From contig AODO01000069.1 of NCBI GenBank assembly GCA_000341795.1, forward strand, positions 186,001-250,000: a stretch of DNA of 64,000 nucleotides, in the 5' to 3' direction. Numbering within the stretch: the stretch's first letter is position 1; every line of letters begins with the position of its first letter. The notes under the pieces are model-generated. The model searched no databases. It saw only the letters and a program-made list of their open reading frames with translations, and was not told the DNA's origin. Source of the DNA: Rhodococcus triatomae BKS 15-14 (GTDB taxonomy: Bacteria; Actinomycetota; Actinomycetes; Mycobacteriales; Mycobacteriaceae). This document shows, piece by piece, positions 33,710 to 44,241 of the stretch. The translations under genes and the position numbers were made by a program.

Positions 33710-34938
33710 TGGTACCTACCCAACTCGAAGCGGGCGACCAGGCCCTGGTGCACCTCGTCCGGTCCGTCGGCCAGCCGCAGCGCCCGCGCCGCGGTCCAGG
33801 CACCGGCGAGCGGGAAGTCGTCCGACAGGCCACCGCCGCCGTGGATCTGGATGGCGAAGTCGATCACCTGCTGCGCCACCCGGGGCGCGGCGACCTTGAT
33901 CTCCGACACCGCGGACCGGGCACCGGCGATGCCCTGTGTGTCGAGCAGCCACGCGGTGTGCAGCACCAACAGTCGGAGCTGATCGATCGCAATGCGTGCG
34001 TCGGCGACCCGTTCCCGATTGCCGCCCAGGTTGATCAGAGGTTTCCCGAACGCGACACGCTCCCGTCCGCGCCGGATCGCCAGCTCCAGCGCCGCCTCCG
34101 CGAGCCCGACGAGCCGCATGCAGTGATGCACCCGACCGGGACCGAGCCGGCCCTGCGCGATCTCGAAACCGCGGCCGGGTCCGGCGATGATCGCGTCCAG
34201 CGGCAGGCGCACGTCCGTGAACGAGACCTCGCCGTGGCCGCCGGGCTCGTCGTAGTAGCCCATCGCCGACAGCATCCGCTCGACCTTGACGCCCGGGGTG
34301 TCGATCGGGACCAGGACCATCGAATGTCGTTGGTACCGATGCGCTTCGGGGTCGGCGAGTCCCATGAAGATCAGCACCTTGCAGTCCGGGCTGCCGATGC
34401 CGGTGCTCCACCACTTGCGGCCGTTGAGCACCACCTCGTCGCCCTCCACGACCGCCGTCGCGGCCATGTTGGTGGCGTCGGAGGACGCGACGTCGGGCTC
34501 GGTCATGCAGAAGGCGGAACGGATCTCGCCCTCCAGCAAAGGCTTCAGCCACCGCTCCTTCTGCTCGGTGCTGCCGTAGTGGTAGAGCACCTCCATGTTG
34601 CCGGTGTCGGGGGCGTCGCAGTTGAAGACCGCGGCGGAGAAAGGATTACGGCCCATCTCCTCGGCGAGCGGCGCGTAGTCGACGTTGCTCAGCCCGGCAC
34701 CGAGCACCGGATCGGGAAGGAAGAGGTTCCACAGGCCCCGCTCGCGCGCCTTCGCCTGCAGCGCGCGGAAGTCGTCGGACACCCGCCAGAGGTCGGCACC
34801 GGAGACGTCGGCGCGCTGGGCGAGGGGCGCCGTCCGCTCGGCGTGCAGCCGTGCGGTGACGGGTGCGACCTCGGCCGCGATGAAGTCGCGCAACCGGTCG
34901 AGGAGTTCCTTCGACCGCGCGCTCTGGGTGAAGTCCAT
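33706..34938 (-). CDS. acyl-CoA dehydrogenase, ACAD10/11-type
   Basis: 410 residues, FAD-dependent. N-terminal helical domain from MDFTQSARSKELLDRLRDFI; the middle domain has FCMTEPDVASSDATNMAATA and LNGRKWWSTGIGSPDCKVLI; the C-terminal bundle shows AFGKPLINLGGNRERVADAR and QIHGGGGLSDDFPLAGAW. The WWSTG phrase and long flexible loops are typical of the ACAD10/11 branch. First gene of the operon with the kinase and SDR; divergent from a TetR gene with a palindrome between them. Confidence 0.92.
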   Translation of the reverse strand: MDFTQSARSKELLDRLRDFIAAEVAPVTARLHAERTAPLAQRADVSGADLWRVSDDFRALQAKARERGLWNLFLPDPVLGAGLSNVDYAPLAEEMGRNPFSAAVFNCDAPDTGNMEVLYHYGSTEQKERWLKPLLEGEIRSAFCMTEPDVASSDATNMAATAVVEGDEVVLNGRKWWSTGIGSPDCKVLIFMGLADPEAHRYQRHSMVLVPIDTPGVKVERMLSAMGYYDEPGGHGEVSFTDVRLPLDAIIAGPGRGFEIAQGRLGPGRVHHCMRLVGLAEAALELAIRRGRERVAFGKPLINLGGNRERVADARIAIDQLRLLVLHTAWLLDTQGIAGARSAVSEIKVAAPRVAQQVIDFAIQIHGGGGLSDDFPLAGAWTAARALRLADGPDEVHQGLVARFELGRYQ

Positions 34939-34960
34939 GCATCCTCCGTGAGGCGAGCAC

Positions 34961-34981
34961 TAACTGAGCATTGCTCAGTTA
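34961..34981. promoter_or_regulatory. operator between acyl-CoA dehydrogenase operon and tetR
   Basis: Perfect inverted repeat TAACTGAGC / GCTCAGTTA around ATT, 22 bases from the dehydrogenase start and 38 bases from the regulator start. Palindromes of this kind built on ACTGAGCA/TGCTCAGT are common for TetR regulators of lipid catabolism. Inferred to bind the TetR at 35019 and control both directions. Confidence 0.75.
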
Positions 34982-35018
34982 ACCTAGACGTAGACTTGCC
35001 GCGCAATCAAGAACCTGG

Positions 35019-35660
35019 ATGGTGCACTCAGTGTCCGCACGACCCGACAGCGCGCCCTCGCGGCGCCGGCCGCCCGAACACGACGGCCCGCCGGCCGAGG
35101 AACGCAGACGACGGCTACCCCCCGAGGAACGCAAACGTCAGCTCGTCGCGATCGGCCTGCAGGAACTGGCGACCCGTCCCATCCACACGCTGTCCATCGA
35201 CCACGTCGCCGAGAAGGCCGGCATCTCCCGGGGACTGCTGTTCCGGTACTTCCCGACGAAGCACGACTACTACGTCGCCGTCATCGGAGCGGCTGCCCGT
35301 CGACTGCTCCGCGCCGCCGTACCGGACGTCGACGACCCCACCGACGATCAACTCCGGGCGATCGTGCGCGCGTTCGTCTCCTTCATCGACCGGCACGGCG
35401 ACAACTACCAGTCGTTCTTCCAGGGCGGGTTCGGCGCCGACGCGCAGATACGCGACATCCGCGAAACCGTGAAGAACACCATGGTCGAGCGCGCCATGAA
35501 CGCCACCGGCACCACCCCGACCCCGGCGACGCGCCTGCTGTTGCGTGGCTGGTGGTCGATGGTCGAGAGCCTCGCCGTCGACCGCACCGTCGATCCCGCC
35601 TTCACCGTCGACGACGTCGTCGACCACGCACTCGAAGCACTCCCGCTGCCACGGACCTGA
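35019..35660 (+). CDS. TetR-family regulator of acyl-CoA catabolism
   Basis: 213 residues from ATG 35019; GTG 35031 is an alternative and neither has a strong ribosome-binding site. A Pro/Arg-rich leader precedes the DNA-binding domain (RKRQLVAIGLQELATRPIHT, VAEKAGISRGLLFRYFPTKH, DYYVAV). The ligand domain contains FVSFIDRHGDNYQSFFQGGF. Divergent from the ACAD operon, sharing the 34961-34981 palindrome. Confidence 0.9.
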   Translation: MVHSVSARPDSAPSRRRPPEHDGPPAEERRRRLPPEERKRQLVAIGLQELATRPIHTLSIDHVAEKAGISRGLLFRYFPTKHDYYVAVIGAAARRLLRAAVPDVDDPTDDQLRAIVRAFVSFIDRHGDNYQSFFQGGFGADAQIRDIRETVKNTMVERAMNATGTTPTPATRLLLRGWWSMVESLAVDRTVDPAFTVDDVVDHALEALPLPRT

Positions 35661-35765
35661 ACCCGATCCCGCGACACGGCAGCCAGGAGCCGCCCCCGGC
35701 ACGCGGTGCCGACCACAATGAGGAACCGGCAACACACTGGCCACCGGCTGTGGAGGAGTGGGGTA

Positions 35766-36713
35766 ATGGCTGTCCATGTCAACGTCGACAACTTCGTTCG
35801 AGCGGAAACGGACCGCATGTTCGCGGACCTGCAGCGCGACGCAGGCGGGGTGAACACCTTCTCGCACAATCGCGAACCCGCGTCCATCGACCACCAGACG
35901 GTGATCCGGCTCAATCGCGACACCCTGTACAGCTTCGCGGTCGTGGATCTCGCCGAGGGCGCGACGCTGACGATCCCGGAACACGGCGATCGCTACCTGT
36001 CGGCAATGGTGGTCAGCCAGGACCACTACGTCGGCGCGATCCTGCACGACCCCGGCCGCCACGAGCTGCGCGCCGCCGACTTCGGCACCCGGCACGTCGT
36101 GATCGCGGTGCGGATCCTCGTCGACCCGGCCAGGGACGGCGACCTGGACGCCGTCGCGGCACTCCAGGACGGGCTCTCCGTCGAGGCGGGCTCGGCGCAG
36201 CAGTTCGTCGCCCCCGAGTACGACCGCGCGAGCCTGGACTCCACCAGGGAGGCACTGTTGACGCTGGCGGCGGGACTGACCGGCTTCGACCAGACGTTCG
36301 GCCGGCCCGATCAGGTGGACCCGGTCCGGCACCTGATCGGCACCGCCGCCGGCTGGGGCGGACTGCCCAGCGACGAGGCCGCCTACATCGGCGTCGTCCC
36401 CGACCGGTCGAACGGGAACCAGGAGATCACCCTGCGGGACGTCCCGGTCGACGGATTCTGGTCCATCTCCGTCTACAACACGGAGGGCTACTTCCAGAAG
36501 AACTCGCAGGGTGCGTACAGCGTCAACAACATCACCGGCACCGCGAACGCCGACGGCTCCGTGACCGTCCGGTTCGGCGACTTCCCGGACGGGACGCCCA
36601 ATGCCATCCCGACCACCGACGGCTGGAACTTCCTCGTGCGCCTGTACCGCCCGCGCACGGCGGTCCGCAACGGTACCTGGACCCTGCCCGCGCTCGAACC
36701 CGCGTCCGCCTGA
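35766..36713 (+). CDS. DUF1254/DUF1214 protein
   Basis: 315 residues; ATG behind GGAGGAGTGGGGTA. N-terminal half is DUF1254-like (FVRAETDRMFADLQRDAGGV, then TVIRLNRDTLYSFAVVDLAE) and the C-terminal half DUF1214-like (FWSISVYNTEGYFQKNSQGA, then WNFLVRLYRPR). No signal peptide, unlike many relatives, so it is predicted cytoplasmic. The family has no established activity. It stands alone, convergent with the second penicillin-binding protein gene. Confidence 0.85.
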   Translation: MAVHVNVDNFVRAETDRMFADLQRDAGGVNTFSHNREPASIDHQTVIRLNRDTLYSFAVVDLAEGATLTIPEHGDRYLSAMVVSQDHYVGAILHDPGRHELRAADFGTRHVVIAVRILVDPARDGDLDAVAALQDGLSVEAGSAQQFVAPEYDRASLDSTREALLTLAAGLTGFDQTFGRPDQVDPVRHLIGTAAGWGGLPSDEAAYIGVVPDRSNGNQEITLRDVPVDGFWSISVYNTEGYFQKNSQGAYSVNNITGTANADGSVTVRFGDFPDGTPNAIPTTDGWNFLVRLYRPRTAVRNGTWTLPALEPASA

Positions 36714-36755
36714 CCCGACCGGCGCCACCCCGTCGTCCCCCGACCCCCGGTTCCC

Positions 36756-36810
36756 GGCATGAACGGTTCCGTTCAGTCGATCAGATCGACTGAACGGAAC
36801 CGTTCATGCC
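36756..36810. terminator. 26-bp-arm hairpin between convergent genes
   Basis: Perfect inverted repeat: 36756-36781 and 36785-36810 with the loop CAG. Arms begin GGCATGAACGG and carry AACGGTTCCGTT. Located 43 bases after the DUF1254 stop and 36 bases before the end of the opposite gene, so it can end both transcripts. The sequence is unrelated to the 31.8/51.3 kb hairpins. Confidence 0.85.
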
Positions 36811-36845
36811 GTCGCGTGGGTGGGTGGGCGACGGGTCGTGTGGGG

Positions 36846-39080
36846 TCAGCCGGGGAGGGGGATGACGAGGCCGGGCAGGATCTCGACCTGACGGGGCGGG
36901 GCGGCGGGTTCCGGGACCACGACGGGAACCGGGGCACCGGCCTGCGGGGCCGCGGGGTCGGCGGCCGGGAGCGGGGCCGGGGACTCGGCGGCCGGGACCC
37001 GCGCGGTCCCGGTCGAGGTACCCCCGCTCACCCCCGAGTACGCGGGCACACCCGCCTGGCCGCCGATCGGTTTCGGCCACGGGAAGGACTCCCACTCGGT
37101 GTTCTCCAACGCACCGTCCATGGTGTCCTTCCAGATGTCGGCGGGCAGTCCCGACCCGTAGACCGATCCGCCCCACCGGGTCCGAATCGCCTGCGCCTGT
37201 TCGGTTCCGACCCACACGGCAGTGGACAGCGACGGGGTGTACCCGACCATCCAGGCGTCCTTGTTCAGTCCGGTGTCGCCGAGCTGCGCGGTCCCGGTCT
37301 TCGCCGCCGACGGTTGCCCGCCCGCGAGCGAATGCCCGTTGGAGTAGGAGGCGATCGGCAGCATCGCCTGGGTGAGGTTGTCCGCGACGGGCGCGGCGAT
37401 CCGCTGTTCGCCCGGATCCGCCGGGCGGTCCAGCAGCACCCGTCCGTCCGCGGTGACGACTCGCTGCACGAAGTGCGGCGCCCGGTACACACCCGAGGCC
37501 GCCATCGTCGCGTACGCCGACGCCATGTCGATCACACGGGTCTGGTACTGCCCCAACACGATTCCGTTCTCCGGCGGTCCACCGTCCTGGCTGAGCGTCG
37601 CGCCGATGCCGGGTAGCTCGCGGGGGATTCCTGCGGCGTGCGCGATGTCCGCGATCGACTGCGGGCCACCCGGCAGCGCCAGTGTCATCCGGTAGAAGCT
37701 GGTGTTGAGCGATCGTTTGAGCGCTTCGGCGATCGTGCAGGTTCCGCACGACTCGCCGCCGACGTTGGTGATCGTCACGTTCCCGACCGTCAGCGGCGCC
37801 GAGTTGAAGGTCGTCTGCAAACCCTTGCCGGAGTCGAGGAGTGCGGCGAGACCGAACACCTTGAACGCCGACCCGGTCTGCAACGGTGCCTGCGCGAAGT
37901 CGAACCCGGCGCCGTCGTCCCCTCCGTAGTAGGCGCGGACGGCACCGGTGCGCGGGTCGACGGACACCACCGCGGTCCGCAGCTCCGCGGGCTCGTCCTC
38001 GAGGTTCTTTTGGGCGGCCTCGACCGCCGCCGCCTGCGCGACCGGGTCGATGGTCGTGGTGATGGTCAGGCCCTCGGTGTTCAGTTCGCGTTCGCTGATG
38101 CCGGCCGCCGACAGTTCGGCGAGCACCCGGGCCCGGATCAAGCCCTCCGGTCCGCGCGCCGCGCCGACGTCGTCGAGCTGGGCGAGCGGGCGGGCCGGCG
38201 GGAAGATCTGTGCCGCCCGTTCGTCCGCGGTCAGCGCACCCATCGCGACCATGCCGTCGAGGACGTAGTTCCACCGGGCCTGCGCCGCTTCCGGATTCGT
38301 CTCGGGGTCCAGCGTCGAGGGACGCTGGATCACCGCGGCCAGCACGGCACCCTCGGCGACCGTCAGATCCGCGAGGGGTTTGCCGAAGAAGGCGGACGAC
38401 GCGGCGGCGATGCCGTAGGCGCCGCGACCGAAGTAGATGGTGTTGAGATAGGCGGCGAGGATGTCGTCCTTCGACCACTGCCGCGCCATCTTCGACGAGA
38501 TGACCAGCTCACGCATCTTGCGGGAGATGTTGCGCTCGGACCCGACGAGGGTGTTCTTCACGTACTGCTGGGTGATGGTCGAACCACCGCCGGCGCTGTC
38601 GCGGCCGAGGACGTTGTCGCGGGCGGCGCGGGCGAAACCGCTGACGGAGAAGCCGGGATTGGCGTAGAAGTCGCGGTCCTCGGCGGAGAGCACGGCGACC
38701 CGCACGTGCTCGGGGATCTCGTCCAGCGCGACGTCGGTGCGGTTGCCTTCCGGCGGGACGATCTTCGTGATGGGGGAGCCGTCGGCGGCGACGATGGTCG
38801 CCACCTGGTTGGTGCGCATGTCGGACGGTCTGGGGACGATCGCGCGCTGGTAGGCGACGGCGAACGTGACGAGCGGGACGAGTGCCAGCACCAGAATCAC
38901 CGCCACCGCTGCCAACGCGATCCGCCTGCGTCTTCGGCGCGGTGGTCGTCCCGGTGGTCCGCCGTCCGCGGGGTCGGCGGGGTCGGGTGGCGTCCCGGTC
39001 TCGGCGCGCGGCTCCTGCGGTTCGGACTCCGGAGGCACGGGATCCGGCGACGGGGGCTCGCGGGTCGGGTCCTGACTCAC
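36846..39080 (-). CDS. second bifunctional class A penicillin-binding protein
   Basis: 744 residues; GTG 39080 six bases after AGGAGA. It parallels the ponA product throughout: short Pro/Glu-rich tail, Arg cluster, one helix (about 54-77), transglycosylase with AEDRDFYANPGFSVSG, GGGSTITQQYVKNTLVG, transpeptidase TGSAFKVF, RSLNTSFY and AAKTGTAQLGD. It lacks ponA's 180-residue Gln/Gly tail and has a shorter PT-rich end. Differences cluster in the regulatory tails, suggesting separate control or location, not loss of activity. A second ponA-type copy this near the first is likely an old duplication. Confidence 0.94.
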   Translation of the reverse strand: MSQDPTREPPSPDPVPPESEPQEPRAETGTPPDPADPADGGPPGRPPRRRRRRIALAAVAVILVLALVPLVTFAVAYQRAIVPRPSDMRTNQVATIVAADGSPITKIVPPEGNRTDVALDEIPEHVRVAVLSAEDRDFYANPGFSVSGFARAARDNVLGRDSAGGGSTITQQYVKNTLVGSERNISRKMRELVISSKMARQWSKDDILAAYLNTIYFGRGAYGIAAASSAFFGKPLADLTVAEGAVLAAVIQRPSTLDPETNPEAAQARWNYVLDGMVAMGALTADERAAQIFPPARPLAQLDDVGAARGPEGLIRARVLAELSAAGISERELNTEGLTITTTIDPVAQAAAVEAAQKNLEDEPAELRTAVVSVDPRTGAVRAYYGGDDGAGFDFAQAPLQTGSAFKVFGLAALLDSGKGLQTTFNSAPLTVGNVTITNVGGESCGTCTIAEALKRSLNTSFYRMTLALPGGPQSIADIAHAAGIPRELPGIGATLSQDGGPPENGIVLGQYQTRVIDMASAYATMAASGVYRAPHFVQRVVTADGRVLLDRPADPGEQRIAAPVADNLTQAMLPIASYSNGHSLAGGQPSAAKTGTAQLGDTGLNKDAWMVGYTPSLSTAVWVGTEQAQAIRTRWGGSVYGSGLPADIWKDTMDGALENTEWESFPWPKPIGGQAGVPAYSGVSGGTSTGTARVPAAESPAPLPAADPAAPQAGAPVPVVVPEPAAPPRQVEILPGLVIPLPG

Positions 39081-39254
39081 ATGCACTCTCCTGATGCGTC
39101 AGAAGAACGTGACAAGTTCCGGGCAAGAACGTGGACGATCGGGGCGGGTCCTGGACCCGTCCCGTCGCATCCTGACATCACCCGGCGCCGGTATCCACCA
39201 CCCGCAGCCCAGCGCGCGTGTTGCCGTCGCGCGGCCGACGGTGGCCGGAACGCG

Positions 39255-39452
39255 TCAGCGCCGCCAGGCCCGGATCGTGGCGCCCAATGCTGCCACCAGG
39301 ACGAGCAGCACCAGCGACGGCGTCACCCCCGGATCGCCCCCGACGATGCCTGCGACCGCCGCGATCAGCGCCATCAGCGTGAAGAAGCCGAGGATCCCGA
39401 TCAGGATCTCCAGCTGCTGACGCCTGCGCGCCCGCCGCCGGCCGTCGTTCAC
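39255..39452 (-). CDS. small two-helix membrane protein
   Basis: 65 residues: a basic head (MNDGRRRARRRQQ), a first hydrophobic stretch (LEILIGILGFFTLMALIAAV) and a second (LVLLVLVAALGATI) ending in RAWRR. It starts 13 bases beyond the sugB stop on the same strand and is the last gene of the sugar-importer unit. No family recognised; accessory role in the importer or a stand-alone membrane peptide. Confidence 0.6.
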   Translation of the reverse strand: MNDGRRRARRRQQLEILIGILGFFTLMALIAAVAGIVGGDPGVTPSLVLLVLVAALGATIRAWRR

Positions 39453-39465
39453 GGGTGCGCCCCGC

Positions 39466-40479
39466 TCACGACTTGACGCCGCCCGCGGTCAGTCCGGACA
39501 CGATGCGACGCTGGAAGATCAGCACCATGATGACCAGCGGGACGGTGACCAGGGTGCCCGCCGCCATGATCGCCGCATACGGCTGGGTGAACGCGTTCGG
39601 CCCCTCGAACAGGGCGATCGCGACGGTCACCGGCTCCGTGCGGTCGGTCGAGAGCAGGCTGGCGAGGAGGTACTCGTTCCAGGACGCGATGAACGCCAGG
39701 ATCGCGGTGGTGAACAGCGCGGGCGCGGCCAGCGGCAACAGCACCAGCCGGAACGCCTGCCCCTTCGACGCACCGTCGATGCGGGCCGCCTCCTCCAGCT
39801 CCCACGGCAGGTCCGTCAGGAACGAGGTGAGCGTGTACACCGTCAGCGGCAGGACGAACGAGATGTTCGGGATGATCAGCGCCTGGTACTGGCCGATCCA
39901 GCCGAGGTCGCTGAACAGCTGGAACAGCGGCGTCACCAGCGCGACGGTCGGAAACATCGACGCGCCGAGGATGATGCCGACGACGATGAACTTGCCGCGG
40001 AAGTCGATGCGCGCCAACGCGTACGCGGTGAAGATGCCGAGCAGCAGCGCCACCGCGGTGGTGGCCGCGCCGATGATCATGCTGTTGCGGATCGCGGCGA
40101 GGAAGTTGTTGCCCGTGTCCGTGGACAACGCGTCGCGGAAGTTGTCGAGCGTGACGTGCGTCGGCCACGGCGTCGTGTCGAACGTGTAGGCGCTGTCACG
40201 GAAGGCGGTGATCACCATCCAGTAGAACGGCGCCAGGCCCCAGATCAGGATGGCCACGACGCCGACGTAGTTGCGGATCGCCGGTCCGGCCGGGCGCCTG
40301 CGACGCTGCAGCGGCGCCGGCTCCTCCGCGGGCAGGTCGGGTTCATCGAACGTCGTGACCGCCGGGATGATCATCGTCTCGATCGAATCGTTCGGCGTCT
40401 CACCGGTGAACCGCTCGTACGGCGCGGACGCCCCCGTCCCGGGTGTGGAGCTGCCGTCGGGCACGCTGTGCCTACCCAT
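39466..40479 (-). CDS. sugB: carbohydrate ABC transporter permease, SugB-like
   Basis: 337 residues; ATG overlaps the stop of sugA (TGATG). A polar N-terminal tail of about 75 residues precedes six helices. The EAA loop that contacts the ATPase reads LEEAARIDGASKGQAFRLVL. Similar to SugB of the trehalose-recycling importer LpqY-SugABC of mycobacteria, and to MalG-type permeases generally; trehalose or another disaccharide is the probable cargo. Confidence 0.88.
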   Translation of the reverse strand: MGRHSVPDGSSTPGTGASAPYERFTGETPNDSIETMIIPAVTTFDEPDLPAEEPAPLQRRRRPAGPAIRNYVGVVAILIWGLAPFYWMVITAFRDSAYTFDTTPWPTHVTLDNFRDALSTDTGNNFLAAIRNSMIIGAATTAVALLLGIFTAYALARIDFRGKFIVVGIILGASMFPTVALVTPLFQLFSDLGWIGQYQALIIPNISFVLPLTVYTLTSFLTDLPWELEEAARIDGASKGQAFRLVLLPLAAPALFTTAILAFIASWNEYLLASLLSTDRTEPVTVAIALFEGPNAFTQPYAAIMAAGTLVTVPLVIMVLIFQRRIVSGLTAGGVKS

Positions 40480-41540
40480 CACCGTTCACCGCCCTTGCGC
40501 TGTTCGTCCTGCGTGCGCACCGCGTTCGCGCCGAGGAACTTCACCATCACGAACGCGACCGCGAAGATCCCCAGGAAGATCAGCGTCGACAGCGCCGACG
40601 CGCTCTGCAGGTGGCCCTGCCGGATGTCCGCGACCGTCAGGATCGCGACCGTCGAGATCGGGGTGGATCCCGAGGTGCCTCCGAGGATCGCGGGCAGGTC
40701 GTAGATCCGGAGCACGTCGAGGGTCCGGAACAGGACCGCCACCATCAACGCCGGTTTGACGAGCGGCAGCGTGATGGACTTGAAGCGTTGCCACGCGGAC
40801 GCACCGTCGACGCGGGCGGCCTCGTAGACGTCCTGCGGGATCATCTGCAGGCCCGCGAGGATGAGCAGCGCCATGAACGGCGTCGTCTTCCACACGTCCG
40901 CGATGATGACCGCCAGCCGCGACGCCCACGGGTCCGTCATCCACGCGATGTCGGTGCCGAGCAGGCTGTTCGCGATGCCGTTCTCGGCGAATATGAAGTA
41001 CCAGAGCTTCGCCGTGACGGCGGTCGGGATGGCCCACGGGATCAGGACGCTCGCCCGCAGGAACGAGCGCCCCACGAAGCTGCGGCCCATGATCGTCGCC
41101 ATCCACAGGCCGAGCAGGGTGGAGAATCCGACGATCGCGACGGTGAACAGCAGCGTCACGCCGACGGCGGGCCAGAAGTCGGCGCCGAGGGTGCCGGGCG
41201 GGCAGGTGCCGCGCCCGTCCCCGCAGTTCCCGGTCAGCCACAGCAGGTAGTTGTCGAATCCGGCGAACCCACCCGACACGAAGCGACCGGTGTCCTCGTT
41301 GAAACCGGGATTGCGCTGGAACGACATCATCACGGCCTTGACGACCGGATACACGATGATGACCGCGAGTACCAGGATGGTCGGCGCGATCAGATACACC
41401 GGACGCCAGTCGAAGCGCCGCCGCGGTGGTGGCGGCGGGGGAGCGTCGGGCGCGTCCGGCGCGACGACGCCGCGACCGAGGTGGAGCACCTCGGTCACGG
41501 CGTCGTTGTCGTACCCGCCCGGCTCGGCAGAGTCGGTCAT
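40479..41540 (-). CDS. sugA: carbohydrate ABC transporter permease, SugA-like
   Basis: 353 residues. Six or more helices with a large periplasmic loop after helix 1 that contains two Cys (TGNCGDGRGTCPPG), a likely disulfide. EAA loop: YEAARVDGASAWQRFKSITL. MalF-type partner of sugB. Located between the binding-protein gene (50 bases upstream) and sugB (overlap). Confidence 0.88.
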   Translation of the reverse strand: MTDSAEPGGYDNDAVTEVLHLGRGVVAPDAPDAPPPPPPRRRFDWRPVYLIAPTILVLAVIIVYPVVKAVMMSFQRNPGFNEDTGRFVSGGFAGFDNYLLWLTGNCGDGRGTCPPGTLGADFWPAVGVTLLFTVAIVGFSTLLGLWMATIMGRSFVGRSFLRASVLIPWAIPTAVTAKLWYFIFAENGIANSLLGTDIAWMTDPWASRLAVIIADVWKTTPFMALLILAGLQMIPQDVYEAARVDGASAWQRFKSITLPLVKPALMVAVLFRTLDVLRIYDLPAILGGTSGSTPISTVAILTVADIRQGHLQSASALSTLIFLGIFAVAFVMVKFLGANAVRTQDEQRKGGER

Positions 41541-41591
41541 CTCGAACTACCTGATTTCCTCTTCACGAACGACCTGCCGGGCCGAACGTTC

Positions 41592-42875
41592 CTACTTGGC
41601 TGCGTTGGTGATGGCGGCCGACATGTCCGCGGCGGCCTGGTCGACCGTCACCGACCCGTTCAGCGCCGCGGTGGCGTTGTCCTGGATCGCCTTGGAGATC
41701 GCGCTGTAGTACGGGGTCACCGGGCGCGGCACCGCGTTCTCGAGCGCCGCCTTCAGCGCGGGCAGGTACGGGTACTTCGCGACCAGCGCGGCGTCGTCGT
41801 AGACCGAGGCCAGGACCGGCGGGAACGAGGCGTCCGCGAACGCCATCTGGTTCTCCTCGTTCTGGATGAACTCGACGAAGTCGCGGGCCGTGGCCTTGCT
41901 CTTCGAGAAGACGTTGACGCCGTTGTTGTAGCCACCCAGGGTGGACGCGCCGGCACCGGCCGGGCCGACGATCGGGGCGACCGCGACCTTGCCCTTGACG
42001 GCGGAGCCGTCCTCCTCGGCGTTGGTGTACATGTACGGCCAGTTGTAGGCGTACGCGGACTCACCGCCGACGAACGCGAGGTTGGTCTCCTCCTCGGTGA
42101 ACGAGGTGGAGCGCTTGGCGATCGTGCCGCCGTTGTACGCGTCGACCAGTGCCTGCAGGCCGGCGACGGACTGCGGCGAGGTCACCTCGGGGGTCTTGCC
42201 GTCCTCGCCGACGACCGCGCCGCCCCACGAGTTGATGAACTGCGTGGTGTTGACGGTCAGGCCCTCGTACTGCTTGAGCTGGGTGACCAGGCAGTCGGTG
42301 GTCTTCGCGACGGCCGCGGCGCAGCTGTCGGTCAACGCCTTCCAGTCCGCGGGAGCCGCGGGAACCAGGTCGGTGCGGTAGTACAGGAGCTGCGCGTTCG
42401 TGTTCTGCGGGGCCGCGTACAGGGTGCCGCGGTAGGTGGCGCTGTCGACCGTCGCGGGCAGCAGGTTGGCGGTGTCGATGGCGAGGGCGCCGTCGAGGGG
42501 CTGCAGCCACCCGTTCGCCGCGAACTCGGCGGTCCAGGTGACGTCGAGGGCCATCACGTCGTAGTCGGAGTTGCCCGCCTGCAGCGACTGCACCAGCTGG
42601 GTGCGCTGGTCGTCGGCCTCGCCGGGCAGTTCCTTCAGGGAGACCTGCTCGTCGGGGTGCGAGGCGTTCCACGACTCGATCACCGGCTGGAGCTTGTCGA
42701 CGTCGTTCTTGCCCATCGCGAACGTGATCGCGCCACGGCCGTCGAGGTTCTGGCCGACGGCCTCGTCGACACTGCCACCGCCGCTGCTGTCGTCACTGGA
42801 ACACCCGGCGAGCGCGAGCAGCACCGCGGCGGATGCCGCGACGGCGATCCGCGAGCGCGTGTTGAAGGAACGCAT
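41592..42875 (-). CDS. lpqY: sugar-binding lipoprotein, LpqY-like
   Basis: 427 residues from ATG 42875. Signal peptide with lipobox LALAGC makes it a membrane-anchored solute-binding protein (extracellular bacterial family 1). Typical elements: ITFAMGKNDVDKLQPVIESW, DYDVMALDVTWTAEFAANGW, GTLYAAPQNTNAQLLYYRTD and the late KSKATARDFVEFIQNEENQM. It hands sugar to SugA/SugB. Assignment to trehalose rests on the Sug context, not on binding residues I could verify. Confidence 0.85.
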   Translation of the reverse strand: MRSFNTRSRIAVAASAAVLLALAGCSSDDSSGGGSVDEAVGQNLDGRGAITFAMGKNDVDKLQPVIESWNASHPDEQVSLKELPGEADDQRTQLVQSLQAGNSDYDVMALDVTWTAEFAANGWLQPLDGALAIDTANLLPATVDSATYRGTLYAAPQNTNAQLLYYRTDLVPAAPADWKALTDSCAAAVAKTTDCLVTQLKQYEGLTVNTTQFINSWGGAVVGEDGKTPEVTSPQSVAGLQALVDAYNGGTIAKRSTSFTEEETNLAFVGGESAYAYNWPYMYTNAEEDGSAVKGKVAVAPIVGPAGAGASTLGGYNNGVNVFSKSKATARDFVEFIQNEENQMAFADASFPPVLASVYDDAALVAKYPYLPALKAALENAVPRPVTPYYSAISKAIQDNATAALNGSVTVDQAAADMSAAITNAAK

Positions 42876-43016
42876 GGTCCACCTTTCGAAGGTCGAATCT
42901 TCCGGCCGCGGACACGGACTCCCCGGGCCGAGGCATTGTCGTCGCCTACTGTGGCACGCCTGCCGCGTGAATTCGGTCATTACCCCCGCACTGGATCGGT
43001 CAGGCGCCGGCGACCG

Positions 43017-44105
<1,089 letters not shown>

Positions 44106-44241
44106 GGGTGTTTGTCGATCCCTTCACCGGCTGCGCCGGACGTTCGGGTCACTCCGCAGGCTCCGCTCCTGCGCGCGATGTGTCCGGGCGACAGTATTGC
44201 AGGCCCCGGCGGCCAGGAACCGGGGTCCGCGCGGCGTCCGA

